Positions 32,300-45,365 are shown, numbered from the stretch's first letter. The stretch is DNA of 64,000 nucleotides from Neurospora crassa OR74A (GCF_000182925.2 NC_026504.1:3038001-3102000), one strand, 5' to 3'. The notes: generated from the sequence alone by a model not told the origin. Numbers and translations: made by a program.

Positions 32300-35200
32300 A
32301 TTTATTATTTAAGTATTAATAGTAATGGAGTTCTAAACTTTTCGGCTACGGTAGCTAACGGGGATTTACAACGATTCCGGTATTCCTTTTTATTTCTTCG
32401 AGACTTAAAGTATTTAGAGTACTTTCGATACTTTTTTACCGATTTTAGGACTAGATACATTATAATATTATTTATAAATTCCGCGTTAGGGTTTGAATCC
32501 TTAGCTTTACTTTTTTTAATATAATAAGCACGGTCATATACTTTCTTATCGTATATTAGGTCGCGGTTACAATTCTAATCGTAGTATTAGTCTTAACTTC
32601 GGTCTTATACTATATTTTACTCGCGAAAGTTATTACAATTACGGTTACGATTATAATTATATTCTTAACTACGATTACGGTTTTAGTTACAATATCAGTT
32701 TTAACTTCGATTGCGGTTTTAATTTCGATTGCGGTTATAGTCCTAATTCCTATTACAATTGTAGGAGCGGGGGTTGAAATATAACCGGTTATTACTTAGA
32801 TTAGATTCCTACTTAGCCGCGGCCGTAAATACTACTTATAATATTACAATTAACTATATATAGTTGGCTAACAATTCGCTTTCTATTAGGGCCTTTAAGT
32901 ATTATTTAATTCGGAGGTCTATACTTAACTAAATTTGCATTATAATTCCGTACTAATTAGTATTATTTTTAATTAGGGTACCTATAGCCTTAGTATAGCG
33001 TATTTATTTTTGGACGTAGTAAGTAAGAGTACTATAGTTATTATTAATATTACGGAGGTAAAACCGGCCCCTTGTAAATTTGGCGGTAGCCGTGGCGGAG
33101 TCTAGTAAAAAGCGTGAAATTAAACGATCTAAAAGTTTATAAATACCCTTCTCCTTCCAACTAAATTTAATATTGCTATCTACTTCCACTATCTACTAAA
33201 TATAAGCAATTCCAACTAAATAAGTATGAAATAAATATGTAAGTTACTTATTTATTTTACTTATTAAGTATCTTTACTTTACATCGGTAATAAAAGATAG
33301 TATTTATTTGTAAAAAGTATAAACGTTGATATATATAGTATACTTACTATTATTAACAATACTTTAATCTTTAGGGTTGTATCCGTCGGGGTCGAAGCTT
33401 CCGATATCCTCTCGCTTAACCTTTTTAAAGTCTTCGTAATCGTTATTATTATAACTATATCCGCAGCGCTAATTATTTAAATTGTATTTTCCTCTACTTC
33501 CTCTTAGTAGGGAGTTTCTACCGCCGCCACCGCCGTAGCGGAGATAATAATAGCGACCGCCTATATTGGGCGTATAGGGGCTACCTCCTCCGCTTCCTCC
33601 GGTATTAAATAGGGAGTCCAGTAGACCTCCTCCTCCTCCGGGGGGACTATCGTTGCTATATATAATCTTAACGTCGCCTAATATTTGCTCGGGCGGGATA
33701 TCTTCGGTAATTACAATAGACTTAGTAGGAGAACTAAATAATAGAGCACTTAGTACTCGGAATTAATATAATATCCAGGCTTTAGTGGGGGGTAGTACCG
33801 ACGTTCCTTTAAAATTAGGCTGCTTTATAGGAAGCGGGTTTATAGTTTAAAGCGGGGCAAACTAAGTTCGAGTTAAATTAATAGCAATACTCCGTAGTTC
33901 TAACGGTATAGTAATTATCTTGGGCTTAATAATTTCGTCAATATTTTAATTAGACTTAGTGAACGAAGCATACTTTCAAAAAAGGTTAGTAGGAGATAAC
34001 GTTTTTCGATAAGGGGTTTCTTCGGGTATAGTCTCTATTAAAGCGTAGAAGGTATAAGGCTTAGTAATTACCTTATCTTTGGTAATTGTCTTAGCTAAAT
34101 AGTTATATATTATAATTTCGAAGGGTATTCCGAATACGTTATTAACCTTATTAATAATCATCTTAGCTAAAGGCTTAAATAGGGCTAACGGCCCCTTATC
34201 TTCTTTTTACTAAATTTGAATAGGGTTTAAAGGGGTGTAAGGGTTATTAAATAATCCTTTGAACACCTCTTCCCGGATTTCCTTAGTCACCTCCCTACGG
34301 ACTCCATTAACTTACTTAATAATATTATCTATAATAATTTTAACAATTTCCTTTTACTAATTAGCGAGCTTTTTAATAGTATTATTCAAAGTTACTTCGA
34401 GGTACTTCCTTTGAATATTAATTTACTCGTCCAACGCTATCTAGAAATTACCATTAATATTACAACACTAAAAATTATATATTATTTTATTTTATTTATC
34501 CGATTTATTAATTATCTTCCTAATATTAGCTAATTATCCGACTAATATATCGCCAATTTTAATAAATTCCCTAGCTAGTAGGCTATCGATCTTCTTACAG
34601 TCCTTATCCAATAATTCTTAAATATTGACCAATTGTAAGGTAATCTAATTAAATAGAATATCGATTTATTTATCGAGCTTAGTATCGAGGTATTCAATAG
34701 ATTCCTTATTATTGCCAAACTTAGCTAGCCTTGCCGGAAGGGCCTTATTTAGGTCGCTACAAGGTAGATTTATAATTTACAATTCTCGATCCGTTCTTAA
34801 TTATATAGCTTATACTTATTGTACTAATAGTTCGGCGGATCTATAATCTACCGTAATATTTTACCATAGGCGGCTTATAGATAGGTACCGGATTTTGCAA
34901 CGAAGGTCGGCGACTAGTAGGGTATAAACGTTAATTGGTAATAATTTACTATAAAGTTTTATAGTAGTTATTACGTACAATTTATTATAATTAAGTTAAT
35001 ATAAATTTACTTCGCTTTTAATATAATTAATATTATTATTTATACTTCAAATATACTTATTCTAAATATTTAATATATTTGCCAAATTATTATAATTATA
35101 AATTCGCTAATTTAGAGGGTTAAACCCAACCTCAGAGGTAGGGAGGATATTCTAGGGGCCGGGGACGGGACTATTAAATTCAACGAAGGAGCTAGGTATA
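32300..35200 (-). pseudogene. Chromovirus gag relic
   Basis: Seen on the minus strand: a Gly-rich stretch (PGGGGGLLDSLFNTGGSGGG) at about 33,640-33,580, then RYGGGGGRNSLLRGSRG, DYEDFKKVKREDIGSFDPDG near 33,400, KGIYKLLDRLISRFLLDSAT and RGRFYLRNINNNYSTLTYYV at 33,160-33,010 (open for 61 codons), and a long Asn/Arg low-complexity linker (NRNRN repeats) at about 32,770-32,570. A CCHC zinc knuckle was not clearly found. Confidence 0.75.
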
Positions 35201-35794
35201 GCGAAGGATCCCTAAACAGTCTAAAATATATTTAATAAGTATAAGCTTAAGTATAATTTTACAACAACGATAATAACCGGTATTAAGGGTATAAATAGTA
35301 CGCAATTAGGAATTAGAATAGAAGAAGATACTACTATATACCTAAGTTCGGTAGTAGGGGAAACCTTTAGTATCCAGAGGTTTAGCGATTATTAGGATTT
35401 AGGTAGTAATATATAATTACCTAAATTCGCTATATAGGGTAAAGGAATATAATTAACTTTATAATTACCTAAATTCGTCGTATTATTAAGTAGTTCTCTA
35501 CGGGTACCTAAATTTACCGTAGAGAGGGGAAGATTGTGTTAATTAAATAAATAGGACGCTTTCTTTTTAAATCGGAAATATAGTTATATAGTCGTAAGAG
35601 TACCTAAGTTCGTCTTATGTACCTCTAAATGCTTCCCGTCTTCGTTGGAAGAGAGAAACTATTAATATCGCTTGAAAAGCGATCTTACTATCGCTCGATA
35701 CAACGTCGCTTAGGGCCTTTTTAAATAAGGCCGGTCGGCGATAGGGATAGTATAGTATAGTTTAAATTAAGTAATTAAAGTTGTAGCTACTATT

Positions 35795-36065
35795 TAATAC
35801 TATTGAGAGGGTATTTGAATGTAGTGATAATAATATATATCTAATTGAATATGTATAAGAAGATGCTTTAGGAAGAATCCCGAGCAGGAAGCTTGCGTAC
35901 GGTCGATTGACCTTAGAGAGGCACGTAAGCCTTATCTAATCTATATGACCCACATAGGCGGGCCCCCGTGGGAGCGGTTTATTCAATTGAACCCGACTGA
36001 CCGGCTGGAGTACCTAGTTAGGTGATCTGACATGTGATGACACCAGCGATACCGTTCCGGTATCA
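35795..36065 (-). repeat. 5' LTR of the chromovirus
   Basis: Exactly 271 bp, the same as the other LTR with no indel. About two dozen differences separate the two, all C/T or G/A. It ends cgttccggtatca, the less mutated tip. Confidence 0.9.
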
Positions 36066-37759
36066 TCCTATTTAATACGATATAGTCTTCCTATATATTA
36101 TAGTATAGTATTTATATTCTAAACGAAATTAAACTTAATATTAACGTAGTAAGTATAGTATAAATTTAAACCGGTAATATATATAGTAGAATTTAAAACT
36201 AGTACGTTTATACGTTTATTAAAATTATTCTAGGACGCTACAATTTGGCTGCGTTTAGCCTAATTCTAATTCGAATATACTATATATACTATAGGCCTGA
36301 CTTTCTTAAATATAGAATATAGAATCCTAAATTAATATTAGCGAATTAATATATTTTATTTTAATTAGAGTAGCTATTGCTTTATTATAATAAGAGTAAA
36401 CCCTTATTAATTATTAAGGAAAAAATTTATATTTATATTTAAGGGGAATTCGCTATAATAAGGACCTATTTTTGTTTTATATAGGTATTGGTATACTTTT
36501 GAACCGTCTAAATAAAAAGCGGAGATTCGGTAAGAATTTAATTAAATATATAGAGTCGATCGGTAGGAGGAAGTATATAATTGTTTAATATTAAATTAAG
36601 AAATATATATAAAAGTCTACTATTATAGTTGGCGTATATAAGATCCCGGATAATTTGTACGTTTAAATATAGGGCGGAGTTGTTGGCGCGTTTAAACGAT
36701 TTAAAAACGTCTTTTTACGTTTAATTTATAATAAGTTTTATAATAATTTATAGAATATTCTAGTTTGTAATAGGTTTTTATTCGTAAATAGTAGTATTTA
36801 CTATAAATATTAAATATCTATAAATATTTTAGGCTAGGAATTGTATTAAACGGATTAATATTATATTTAATACTAATATTTTATCCTCCTCTAATACTTT
36901 TGGTATAACTAATTTATTAATTTTGTAATTGGAAGGATTAGCTATTATATTCTTCAATAGGTTATTAATATAAGTTATAACCTTATTTTTACGAATTTTG
37001 TAGTTTAAATATACTAATTAAACCTTTATTAGCAGTATTTTCGCTGAAGGATATAATATACTATTATTAGGGAGCGTAAGTAGGATCGTTATACTCTAAT
37101 TAATAATTAATATTTAAATCTCCTGTATAACTTCGCTAGTATTAAATAGTATAACCTTACTAATATTTATAATACTCGCTTATACTTCGGAGTGGAAGTA
37201 CTATTATTAGTATCCTTAAGACTAAAAAATATTTTAAAGATATTAGTACGTCTCTATAGATATATCCGGCTTAATAATATAATTGGGGTAATCTAATTTA
37301 AATAATAGTATAAAATTACTATTGTTTAGTATTTGGAGGATGGTGTCGTATTTAGTTAGGTATTTAAATAAATCCCGAAGGCTTGTTTCCTATATAAGGG
37401 TTGTAAAAGTTTAGATATCTATTAAGCGGTTTAATATAGGGGTAGTTAAATAAATTAGCTATATAATTGTAAGGAGGAGTTAAATAGCCCGGAAGGCCAT
37501 TGTATTTATATTATAAGCTAATTAAACCTTATTAATAACTACGGCCTAGAATTTAATATATTTTTTACGTATTATAGCGAAGCGGATTTTATACGTTTTA
37601 TAAATCTTACGATTAAAGAAGGTTAATAACCAATTTGCTTTATTCTAATTAAAGTAGAAAATCGATTTATATTAGAATAAAATATATTTACTTTATAAAT
37701 CCTTTATTATTAATTTTACTTTTATTATTAAGTTTACTCTTATTACTATTAAATTTATC

Positions 37760-38110
37760 TTCGTTACCGTTATATTCTTCGTTAAATTTGTAATTCGCGG
37801 TATTATTATTGTTTATTTTAAATAGGGCGTTAATTACTTTCTTAGTTCGATTATTCTAATTAAAATTATTCGTATAAATAATTAGTTCGTTTATATAATA
37901 CAGTAGCGTCCCTTTAGGGAACTTAATTACAAATTTCTAGTTAACCTACCTATTTATTAATATAGTATAGGCGGCGATAATAACCTTCTACGTAATTAAT
38001 AATTTATTATAATTGTATATATATTCTACTAATAGATTGTTAAAAGTTTATTGTATAAGGGTCTTTATATATCTAGGGTCGTCCGAATTAATACTTTTAG
38101 GTATACTATA
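37760..38110 (-). pseudogene. Decayed coding frame, family unknown
   Basis: One minus-strand frame of about 110 codons with four stops reads PKSINSDDPRYIKTLIQ, FNNLLVEYIYNYNKLLIT, KVIIAAYTILINR and KFVIKFPKGTLLYYINELII. The stops sit where Gln, Arg or Trp codons hit by RIP would give them. Not recognised. Confidence 0.35.
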
Positions 38111-39809
38111 TTAATATTATATATCTAAATTTCTAAATATATTTTAGAGTTTAGTAAATATTTAGGAAACGAAAACGGGTAGTAATATAATAATATTTAA
38201 AAACGCTTTAATAAACTCTTTATTCTCCTCGAACTTCTTTAATTATAAATATTCTATTAAAAGTACTACGTTATAAATAAGTATTTTACTAATTCTAACT
38301 TTATTCGTAAGTAGCGTCTTATAAAATAATAATTATAATATAATATAAATTATAAATACGTTTGCTAATAGTTAATATAGGCCGGGCTTTACTCTAATCG
38401 ATATAATAGTAGGGGGATTCTAATTAGAATAAAGTAGATTTATTTATAATTTAAAAGGGAAGAAGATTCCGTTTATTTTTACTAGTAATAGCCTAATTCG
38501 CCTAATTATATTTCTCTTAGAATAATTTATAATTGAATTTAGGAGGATTATTTTCTTCTATTACTCTTGAAATGTCTATAGGCCTCGTAAATACCTATAT
38601 ACTACGAATAATTAGATTACTATTTGTATAAATATAATTAAGAAGGTAGCTATAGTAAATAAAGTTCTTAATTTGCGTATTACCCTATATCTCAGACTAA
38701 ACTAAGTTCCGAATCTCCTCCTAGGAGGCCTTAGGGTCTTAAATCAATTACGTTATACGATTAATTATATTAAATATTACTATAATATATTAATTTATTA
38801 TATTATTTTTAAAATAGAAAAGGGGAAAGTCCTTATTATTAATTTATATAGTAGTAAGCCGTAGGGTACGCTACTATATAGAGAGTTTCTTAATATATAT
38901 ATTTAAATAGTATTTATTTAAGCGTAATATAAGGTTAAACCCGAAATCCGTATTTACCAACCTAATATAAAATAGGATTGTATTATTAATATTAGATTAA
39001 AGTATTTACAATATTATAAAAGCGTATCATATATATATTTTAAATACTATTTTACTAATATAATTGAACTTCTTAAAATTAATAGTACTATTAAAATATA
39101 TTAGTTATTTAATTATATAGGTTTATAGTATAATATCCTACAAACTTATAATTTTAATACTAAACTAATTGTAGGGTAATTAATTGTATATCGTTTCTAG
39201 AGCGAGAATTATATTTAGGGAAGTAGGGAAAATAAGGGGGCTTAATACTTCATTCCTAGTATTATAATAAGATTTTATCGCCCCGAAGGTAATATTTTTA
39301 AATTGACGATTATTAAAAATAGTAAAAGCTTAGAATATTCTAAATTAATTATTAATATAATATCCGCTAATTATATACTAATTACTAATAAGAGCCTTAA
39401 TATATTAGGCGGATCCCTAATATTATACCTTAATTGAATACTATTATAGCGCGAAGTATAAAATTATAATAAAAATTTCCTTTAATATTATAGTTAATTA
39501 ATTATTAAGTTTTAGGGTAGAGAGGTCGCCCCTCCTTATAGTAACAGCGTAGGTAGGGAGTTAGTCCTATTCTACTAATTTAATAATTTTAAAGATATAA
39601 CTGAATTAAATATTATTAAAATTTATTAGGGCCTATTAAAAGAGGGGTTAATATAGTAGGAATATAACGCCCTTCTAATACTCTCCGTAGGATTTCTTTA
39701 AATTAGTTAAAGGACTAAATTAATCGGCTATTATAATTCGTTAGTAAGGATTTATACGAATAGATATAGTAAATAATTAATTATAGAATAGGGAGTAGGT
39801 AGTTTATAT

Positions 39810-40010
39810 TTTATTCTAATTAGAGTAATAATATAAGACTAGTAATAGGTTGGGGGAGTCGGTAGTTCATATTTTATTCCAATTAAAGTAAATTAATTCG
39901 CTTTAATTAAAATAAAGTATAGGGGGCGGTAATAGGTTAAGAGAATTAGTAATTTATATTTTACTTTAATTAAAATAAATTAATTTATTTTAATTAGAGT
40001 AAAGTATAAT
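39810..40010. repeat. Cluster of CTAATTAG-type palindromes
   Basis: Five versions of TTTAYTCTAATTARAGTAAA within 200 bp (39816, 39876, 39897, 39954, 39981), separated by related spacers (gggggcggtaataggtt, ttggggga). This is the densest cluster in the island. Confidence 0.55.
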
Positions 40011-43000
40011 AATTGAGAAATTTATAATTATAGTTTAAATACTAATATATTTAATTTACTATTTTATAGTTAAGAAGTATAGCCGTATTTTTCCCTTATA
40101 ACTCTAAAGTAATAAAAAGCTAGTATACTAACGTTTAACTAGATATTCGGTACTTTACTACCTTCTTATAGAGGGGGTCTAAAGGCGAGATTTCTCGTAG
40201 AATTCTCTATACGAATACTAATTCCTTATTTAATTATATTACAATAGCCTTAAATTTATTATATATATAGTTTAAATTATAGTACCCGGTATATTCCGGA
40301 TACCCTACTTAAATTAGTATTATATTACTATTAATCCCGGAAGCGGTTAAATACTTACTTATATCCCGATACTAAGAGAAATCGGGATACTATAGCCCTT
40401 ATAATTATTAAAGCTTTATTAAGTTTATTATAAATAGTTAGTTAGTAATATTGTAATTCTCTACCTCGAATTTAGCTTTACCTTTAACTTTATTCCTCTT
40501 AGCCTTCGGAGGTATAGTATTTTATTATACCGGAGGTTTATTCTAATCATAATTTATTAAATAGTTAGGGTTTTACTACGAAGGGGGTTTATTTAAATTA
40601 TAATTATCTAAACGGCCGGGGTTTAAAAGAAGAAGTTGGGTAGAGGAAGGAGGAAGAGGTTTAGTTGAAGAAGGAGAAGATAAGGGAAGGGGATAATCTA
40701 AATAATAAACTATATTAGCCGGATTAGGACGCTAGGTTAAATTAGGGTAGGTCCCTATTTTTAATTACTATTTAAATAATAAGGCACTTAATAAATTGGA
40801 AGATTATTTTAAGTAGGTCCTAGTTTATTTACTACTTATAGCCGACTAATAGGTAGTCTTATAGTAAATAGTATTGAAAAAATTAAAATGGCGCTAGCGA
40901 TTTAAAATTAAATAGGTCTTCGTTATTAATTACCGACTAAAAAATTGATTCTAATTAGAATAAATACTATTATTAATATATTATACATTTAGTATAATAT
41001 TTGGAATTATAGGGCGAATAATTAAATAATTAGGTAATACTAATTAAAATAAATTATAATAAGTTAGGTAAGTAGGATACAGGGTTCGTAAAGGATAGGC
41101 TATATTTATATAAATAGCGATAAAAGGACCTACTAAATGTATTAATATTCTAAGCTATATAAATAAATTAATCTAAATATATTTTAAAGCGATTATTAAT
41201 TAAATTATTCCGTACCCGAATATTATATACCTCCTTTATATAATAAAATCGGTATTACTTTCCTCTCTGGAATTTATAGTATTACTAATAATATTTATAA
41301 TTACAATAAGATTATCGTCTTTAAATTTAAAGAGGCTAAAATATTTATAATCCTTTCTATAATTTAGTTGTACCTCTTTATTATTAAACCGTTCGAACGC
41401 ACCTACAAATAGGGTATATAGGCCTTCCTATTATAAATTGGGCGTATTAAAGTCGGTGGAATCTAACGGTCTATAACGCTATATTACAAACCCGTTCGTA
41501 TAAATCTTATATACGTAATTAATAATATTATTATTTAAGGACGGGTTAGTATATTTATTTTTATTAAGCTGCCCGAATTCTAATTCAATTATTTTATAAA
41601 TAATTATAGTAAGAGGGTTAATAGTAAATATTTTTATAAAAGTAGATTTAATATTATATATAGAGTTCTTATTGTATTTAATATTAAGAGTAAAAGAGCG
41701 ATTAATATATTCTAACGTTAGATCGATTTCCTTCTATTTACTATTAATTATAATATACTATATTAATTTAAATTTTAGGATAGCTTCGGATAATTTAGGA
41801 TTTATTATATTTATATATAATAACTATAAGAAATATAGTATTTCGGGTTTATAGTTTGTACTTTTTCTATTATAGAAGAAGAGGGGTAGAAAATTAATAA
41901 TCTTTCGAAGAATATTGTAATTACTAAATTTAATTATATAGGTAAGGATAATTAATACTTATATAATATATAGGTATTAATAAATACTACGGAATTATAT
42001 ATTTATACTATCGTTAGGACTACCCGGGTATTTTCCAATATATTCTATTAAAGTAAATATTTCGTTATATATAGAATTAAATTATATAGAAAAATAAAAG
42101 GGGCTATTAGCCCGAAAAGCATTTATAATTACTATTTCTATAGCTTTCCTACTTAGGAGATTAGGATTTAGGAACCCCCTATTAATAAAGTTCCGTATTA
42201 GGAAAGCGAGAATCCTAAAATAGAATATATTATAAAAAAGTTATCATACGTAATAGAACTTAATTTTTTACAATTTAATATTCTTAATTCTATTAAGGCC
42301 GTAAATATCCTATTTAATAAAGTATTAGAAATATTAAAAAATTAAATTAATAAAGTTGAATTTAATATAGAAAAATACTAAAATAGATACTATCTACTTT
42401 TTCCGATCGTATACGGCCTACGCCTCTAATTAAATAAAAATAATTCTACAAATATATAATATTATCTTTTAATCGCTATAAATAAGAAAAAGCCTATTAC
42501 TGAATTATTCCTAGCTTATTCCTAATAGGCCGAGGAATAATTTATTATAGAGATAGTAAATACTAATTAATTTACCCTTATTCTTATTAATAGTAAGGGT
42601 TTAGAGAATAAAGTTTTAGGATATTTAATAATATTTAATTTTAGGGAAGGTATACGTTAGGAGACTATTTTAATTATTAATAATTAAGAATAGGGATTGT
42701 AATCTCTTTATAATAAGCGAATTGACGGAAAGATAGAATATATATAACGTTAGGGTAAAGGAAGAAATAACCTAAAACTTCTAGAATAAAACGGTAGGTT
42801 AGAATTAAGATGGTCGGAATAGTCTAGAAATATTGGAATTACTTATTAGTAAATAAATTGTAAGGTTATATATAGTATCCTTTCGACTAATATTAGGGCT
42901 TTAAATGGTATTAAAATAATTATAATTATTATAGATAATAATAAAATTAGGATTGGATATAATATATTTAAAATTTTACTAAAATCGTTAATTTAATTAT

Positions 43001-44302
43001 AGAATATCTATAAACCGAATTAACTATTATAATAATTGTAAGTATTTTAATAATAATATTTATTCTACTATACGAGATATATATATTTAATTTGGCTAAT
43101 ATATTCTAAATACGCCTCGCTATACCGTTGGTACGTATATAAAGATTTATAACTTAAGGAAAGAAATTCGATTTATAAGGAGTACGAATATTTATAAGAA
43201 TTATAAATATTATATAAATACGAAGTAACGTAAGTTCAATATAATAAACGTAGCGTTTATATTTTAATTATTAAGTATATTAATAGGATATTAATACCTT
43301 AAGGAGTAAATATAATTAAAGGGCGTATTATTAAAGTTATATTATACCCTACTATATAATATTTAAAATTTACCAGGTACTATATAAATCTTTAATATTA
43401 TAAAGCGTATCGCCCCCCCCAACTATAAAAGAAGTACTAAACTTCGCGAATAATGAAAATAAGTTAAAATCGACGGGTTCTTTAATTTCGGCGATTTTAG
43501 GGTTAGAATAATAAAGTTTAAAGTCTTTGTTTCGAAAGCCGTTGGATTTAGTAGGTTCGGATTATTAGGGGCTAAGCTTTTTATTATTTTTAGTATTTTT
43601 AAGTTAGTATCGTAATAGAAATATTAATTCCTCTTTAAATATTTAATTAAGAATTTCTATATTAAACGAACTATTTTCATCCTTAAATTATATAATAACG
43701 CTTTAACGAAGGAGGGCTTCGTATATATCTTTATTACGTAAGGATATAATAAATTCCTTTATATAAGTTCTAAATAACTAATTATTACTTTAAATTACTT
43801 TAATCTAACTATAAATAAATTATTTAAAATTTCCCCTCTTAGAATAGAGGCTATACTAATATTATTTAGTATTATAAATTAGTAATTTATTAGGGTTATA
43901 TAGTTATACTAGCACTTTAGGAATAGTTAATAAAATATATAGAATAGGGGTAGGAGTCGGGTTCGAGGTATTATAGTTCGAAATAGGTATAAAATAATTA
44001 GGAATAGGTATAGTTAGAAGTAGGTTTAATTCGGACGTAAGGTCGGGCGAATTAGGTGCGAATATAGAGCGGTTATTATATAGAGGCGGAAGTAGTATTT
44101 TGTAAAACGAATATTCTATTAAATCTAATAGATCGATTAAATTGGATATTATACCTTACTACGCTTTATTCTAATTAGAGTTTCGTATTAGAGTCGTTTA
44201 TTTAGCGAGTAGTTAATTGTAACGGCGGGGGTTAATTTATTCTAATTATAGTAAATAGATTACTCTAATTATAGTAAAATCCTACTAAAAGTGTTTGTTA
44301 TT

Positions 44303-44409
44303 CTATAGCCAACGGCCAAAAAACGTAAAACCCGCTTAGACCTACTACCGCAAAAACGGGTAGGGTAGGGTGGTTTTGGAGGTGTATAGGTCATTGAGAA
44401 CTGAGACTA
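44303..44409 (-). repeat. Right terminal inverted repeat, inner part
   Basis: Reverse complement of 14366-14474. It reads ctatagccaacgg, then aaaacccgcttagacctact, ggttttggaggtgt and cattgagaactgagacta. The outermost 14 bp lie separately at 45010-45023. Confidence 0.8.
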
Positions 44410-45009
44410 GGATATTGTATTACTATATAAATTCTACTACATAGCACAGCTGCATTCCTACAGTATTAAAGCACGCTAAGACCCTTTACCTTACTATGCT
44501 GTGTTCGATAGGTATATATAACTAATACCCCCCCCCCCCCCGTAGTCATCTTTTTAATTCTTCCCTTCTACAATAATCACAGTATATATACTATCTAAAA
44601 TACTATATAATTCAAATAGTAGATTTCAATTGGGAATAGCCTCATTTGTTGTTTTTAGGAAAAAAAAAAAATTTCTTTTTTTTTTATAGCTTTGCGACGG
44701 CCACCCCCTATATTATAGGAGTAAGGCGCTATAAGTAGTTCTTAACTATGATCCTTACTGTACTACGGCTCAAAATCGAGCTGTAGTGCAGTAAGGAAAA
44801 CAGTTGAGAATTGAGAAGATTCAAGCCCTTTGATTGGTCAAATCGACGATTTGGAGAAAGTGTAGGTGGTTGCAGGTGGTTACAGCGACCTGCATAAAAA
44901 TTAACCATTTTTACTGAAATTTACCGAACACTACGCAGTTCAGTAAGCCAGTATGCTTACTACGAGCCGAACTCTACAAATCTGAATACCCTCTAACTTT
45001 TTACTGCGG
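44410..45009. other. 600-bp non-RIP segment splitting the right TIR
   Basis: It lies between the inner TIR and the terminal 14 bp and is flanked by TA on both sides (44408-44409, 45010-45011). Composition is near normal in its second half. It contains a 15-bp C run near 44528, an A/T-homopolymer patch near 44660 and two hairpins. Its right edge with the terminus is also present in the fold-back loop at 15631-15666, so it may be part of a related element rather than a simple insertion. Confidence 0.5.
44753..44796. repeat. Hairpin-forming inverted repeat
   Basis: Arms ccttactgtactacggct and agctgtagtgcagtaagg pair at 16 of 18 positions around an 8-nt loop. A second, smaller hairpin (agtaagc / gcttact) lies at 44942-44961. 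Confidence 0.75.
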
Positions 45010-45023
45010 TAACGAACACGCCC

Positions 45024-45365
45024 TAGGTTTGTTTGTTCAACTCGAGACATCGGGTCAACTTACCTAAACGTATTAATATTTAGCTAGTTCGTTTCGTTCT
45101 ATAATCAAGGCGTGATGTTACTGCGAATACGCCGTTCCTAATGTCAAATATGTCATTTGAAATTATACCAATGCGTTTGCAACCTGTGTTCAGCCAGACG
45201 AAGCGAGTCAATTTATCCTCGCAAGATTTGGGACACAGTTAGGACAATTCGGTTCAGCATTGAATTGTACATATCGATGACAGGCTTTAAGAGTTAAGTA
45301 AAAGTGGGGTTATAGGTACAAGCTGCTTTTACACCTTCAACAACAATCGGACCTTATCCGTTCAA
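45024..45365. other. Spacer between the island and tRNA-Glu
   Basis: Normal-composition DNA directly outside the right TIR. No gene seen. Confidence 0.5.

Larger units (their letters stand above)
27377..36065 (-). mobile_element. Ty3/gypsy chromovirus (LTR retrotransposon), RIP-inactivated
   Basis: Complete 8,689-bp element with two 271-bp LTRs (27377-27647 and 35795-36065) and a perfect 5-bp target duplication tccta (27372-27376 and 36066-36070). On the minus strand the order is gag, protease, reverse transcriptase, integrase, chromodomain, as in chromoviruses. Every domain is broken by C-to-T or G-to-A changes. It is nested inside the larger island, so it arrived after the surrounding DNA. 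Confidence 0.93.
36071..44302. other. RIP-mutated right half of the island, mostly unassigned
   Basis: 8.2 kb of AT-rich DNA with CpG retained. Minus-strand coding texture appears at about 38110-37760 and about 43500-42000, where fragments such as RTNGIARRI and LILTYRFILEVLGYFFLYP can be read, but no family was named. Several copies of the CTAATTAG palindrome lie here. Confidence 0.4.
14354..45023. mobile_element. 30.7-kb RIP-degenerated island bounded by terminal inverted repeats
   Basis: Both outer ends carry the same terminus, gggcgtgttcgtta at 14354-14367 and its reverse complement at 45010-45023. Both are flanked by TAG (14351-14353 and 45024-45026), a candidate 3-bp target duplication. 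Inside the terminus, about 105 bp of the left end (14368-14474) matches the reverse complement of 44303-44409 with few differences, most of them C/T or G/A. Between the ends the DNA is AT-rich, poor in CpA and TpG, still has CpG, and shows no intact gene; this is what RIP produces. Nested in it are a solo LTR, a fold-back element and a complete chromovirus. Without the chromovirus the element would be about 22 kb. Whether it is a single transposon or several nested ones cannot be settled by eye, and no transposase was recognised. Confidence 0.65.

Noticed and set aside
44410-45009. 600-bp segment as a Tc1/mariner-type MITE
   Set aside because: The flanking TA fits, but the segment has no inverted tips of its own and its right edge is shared with the fold-back loop.
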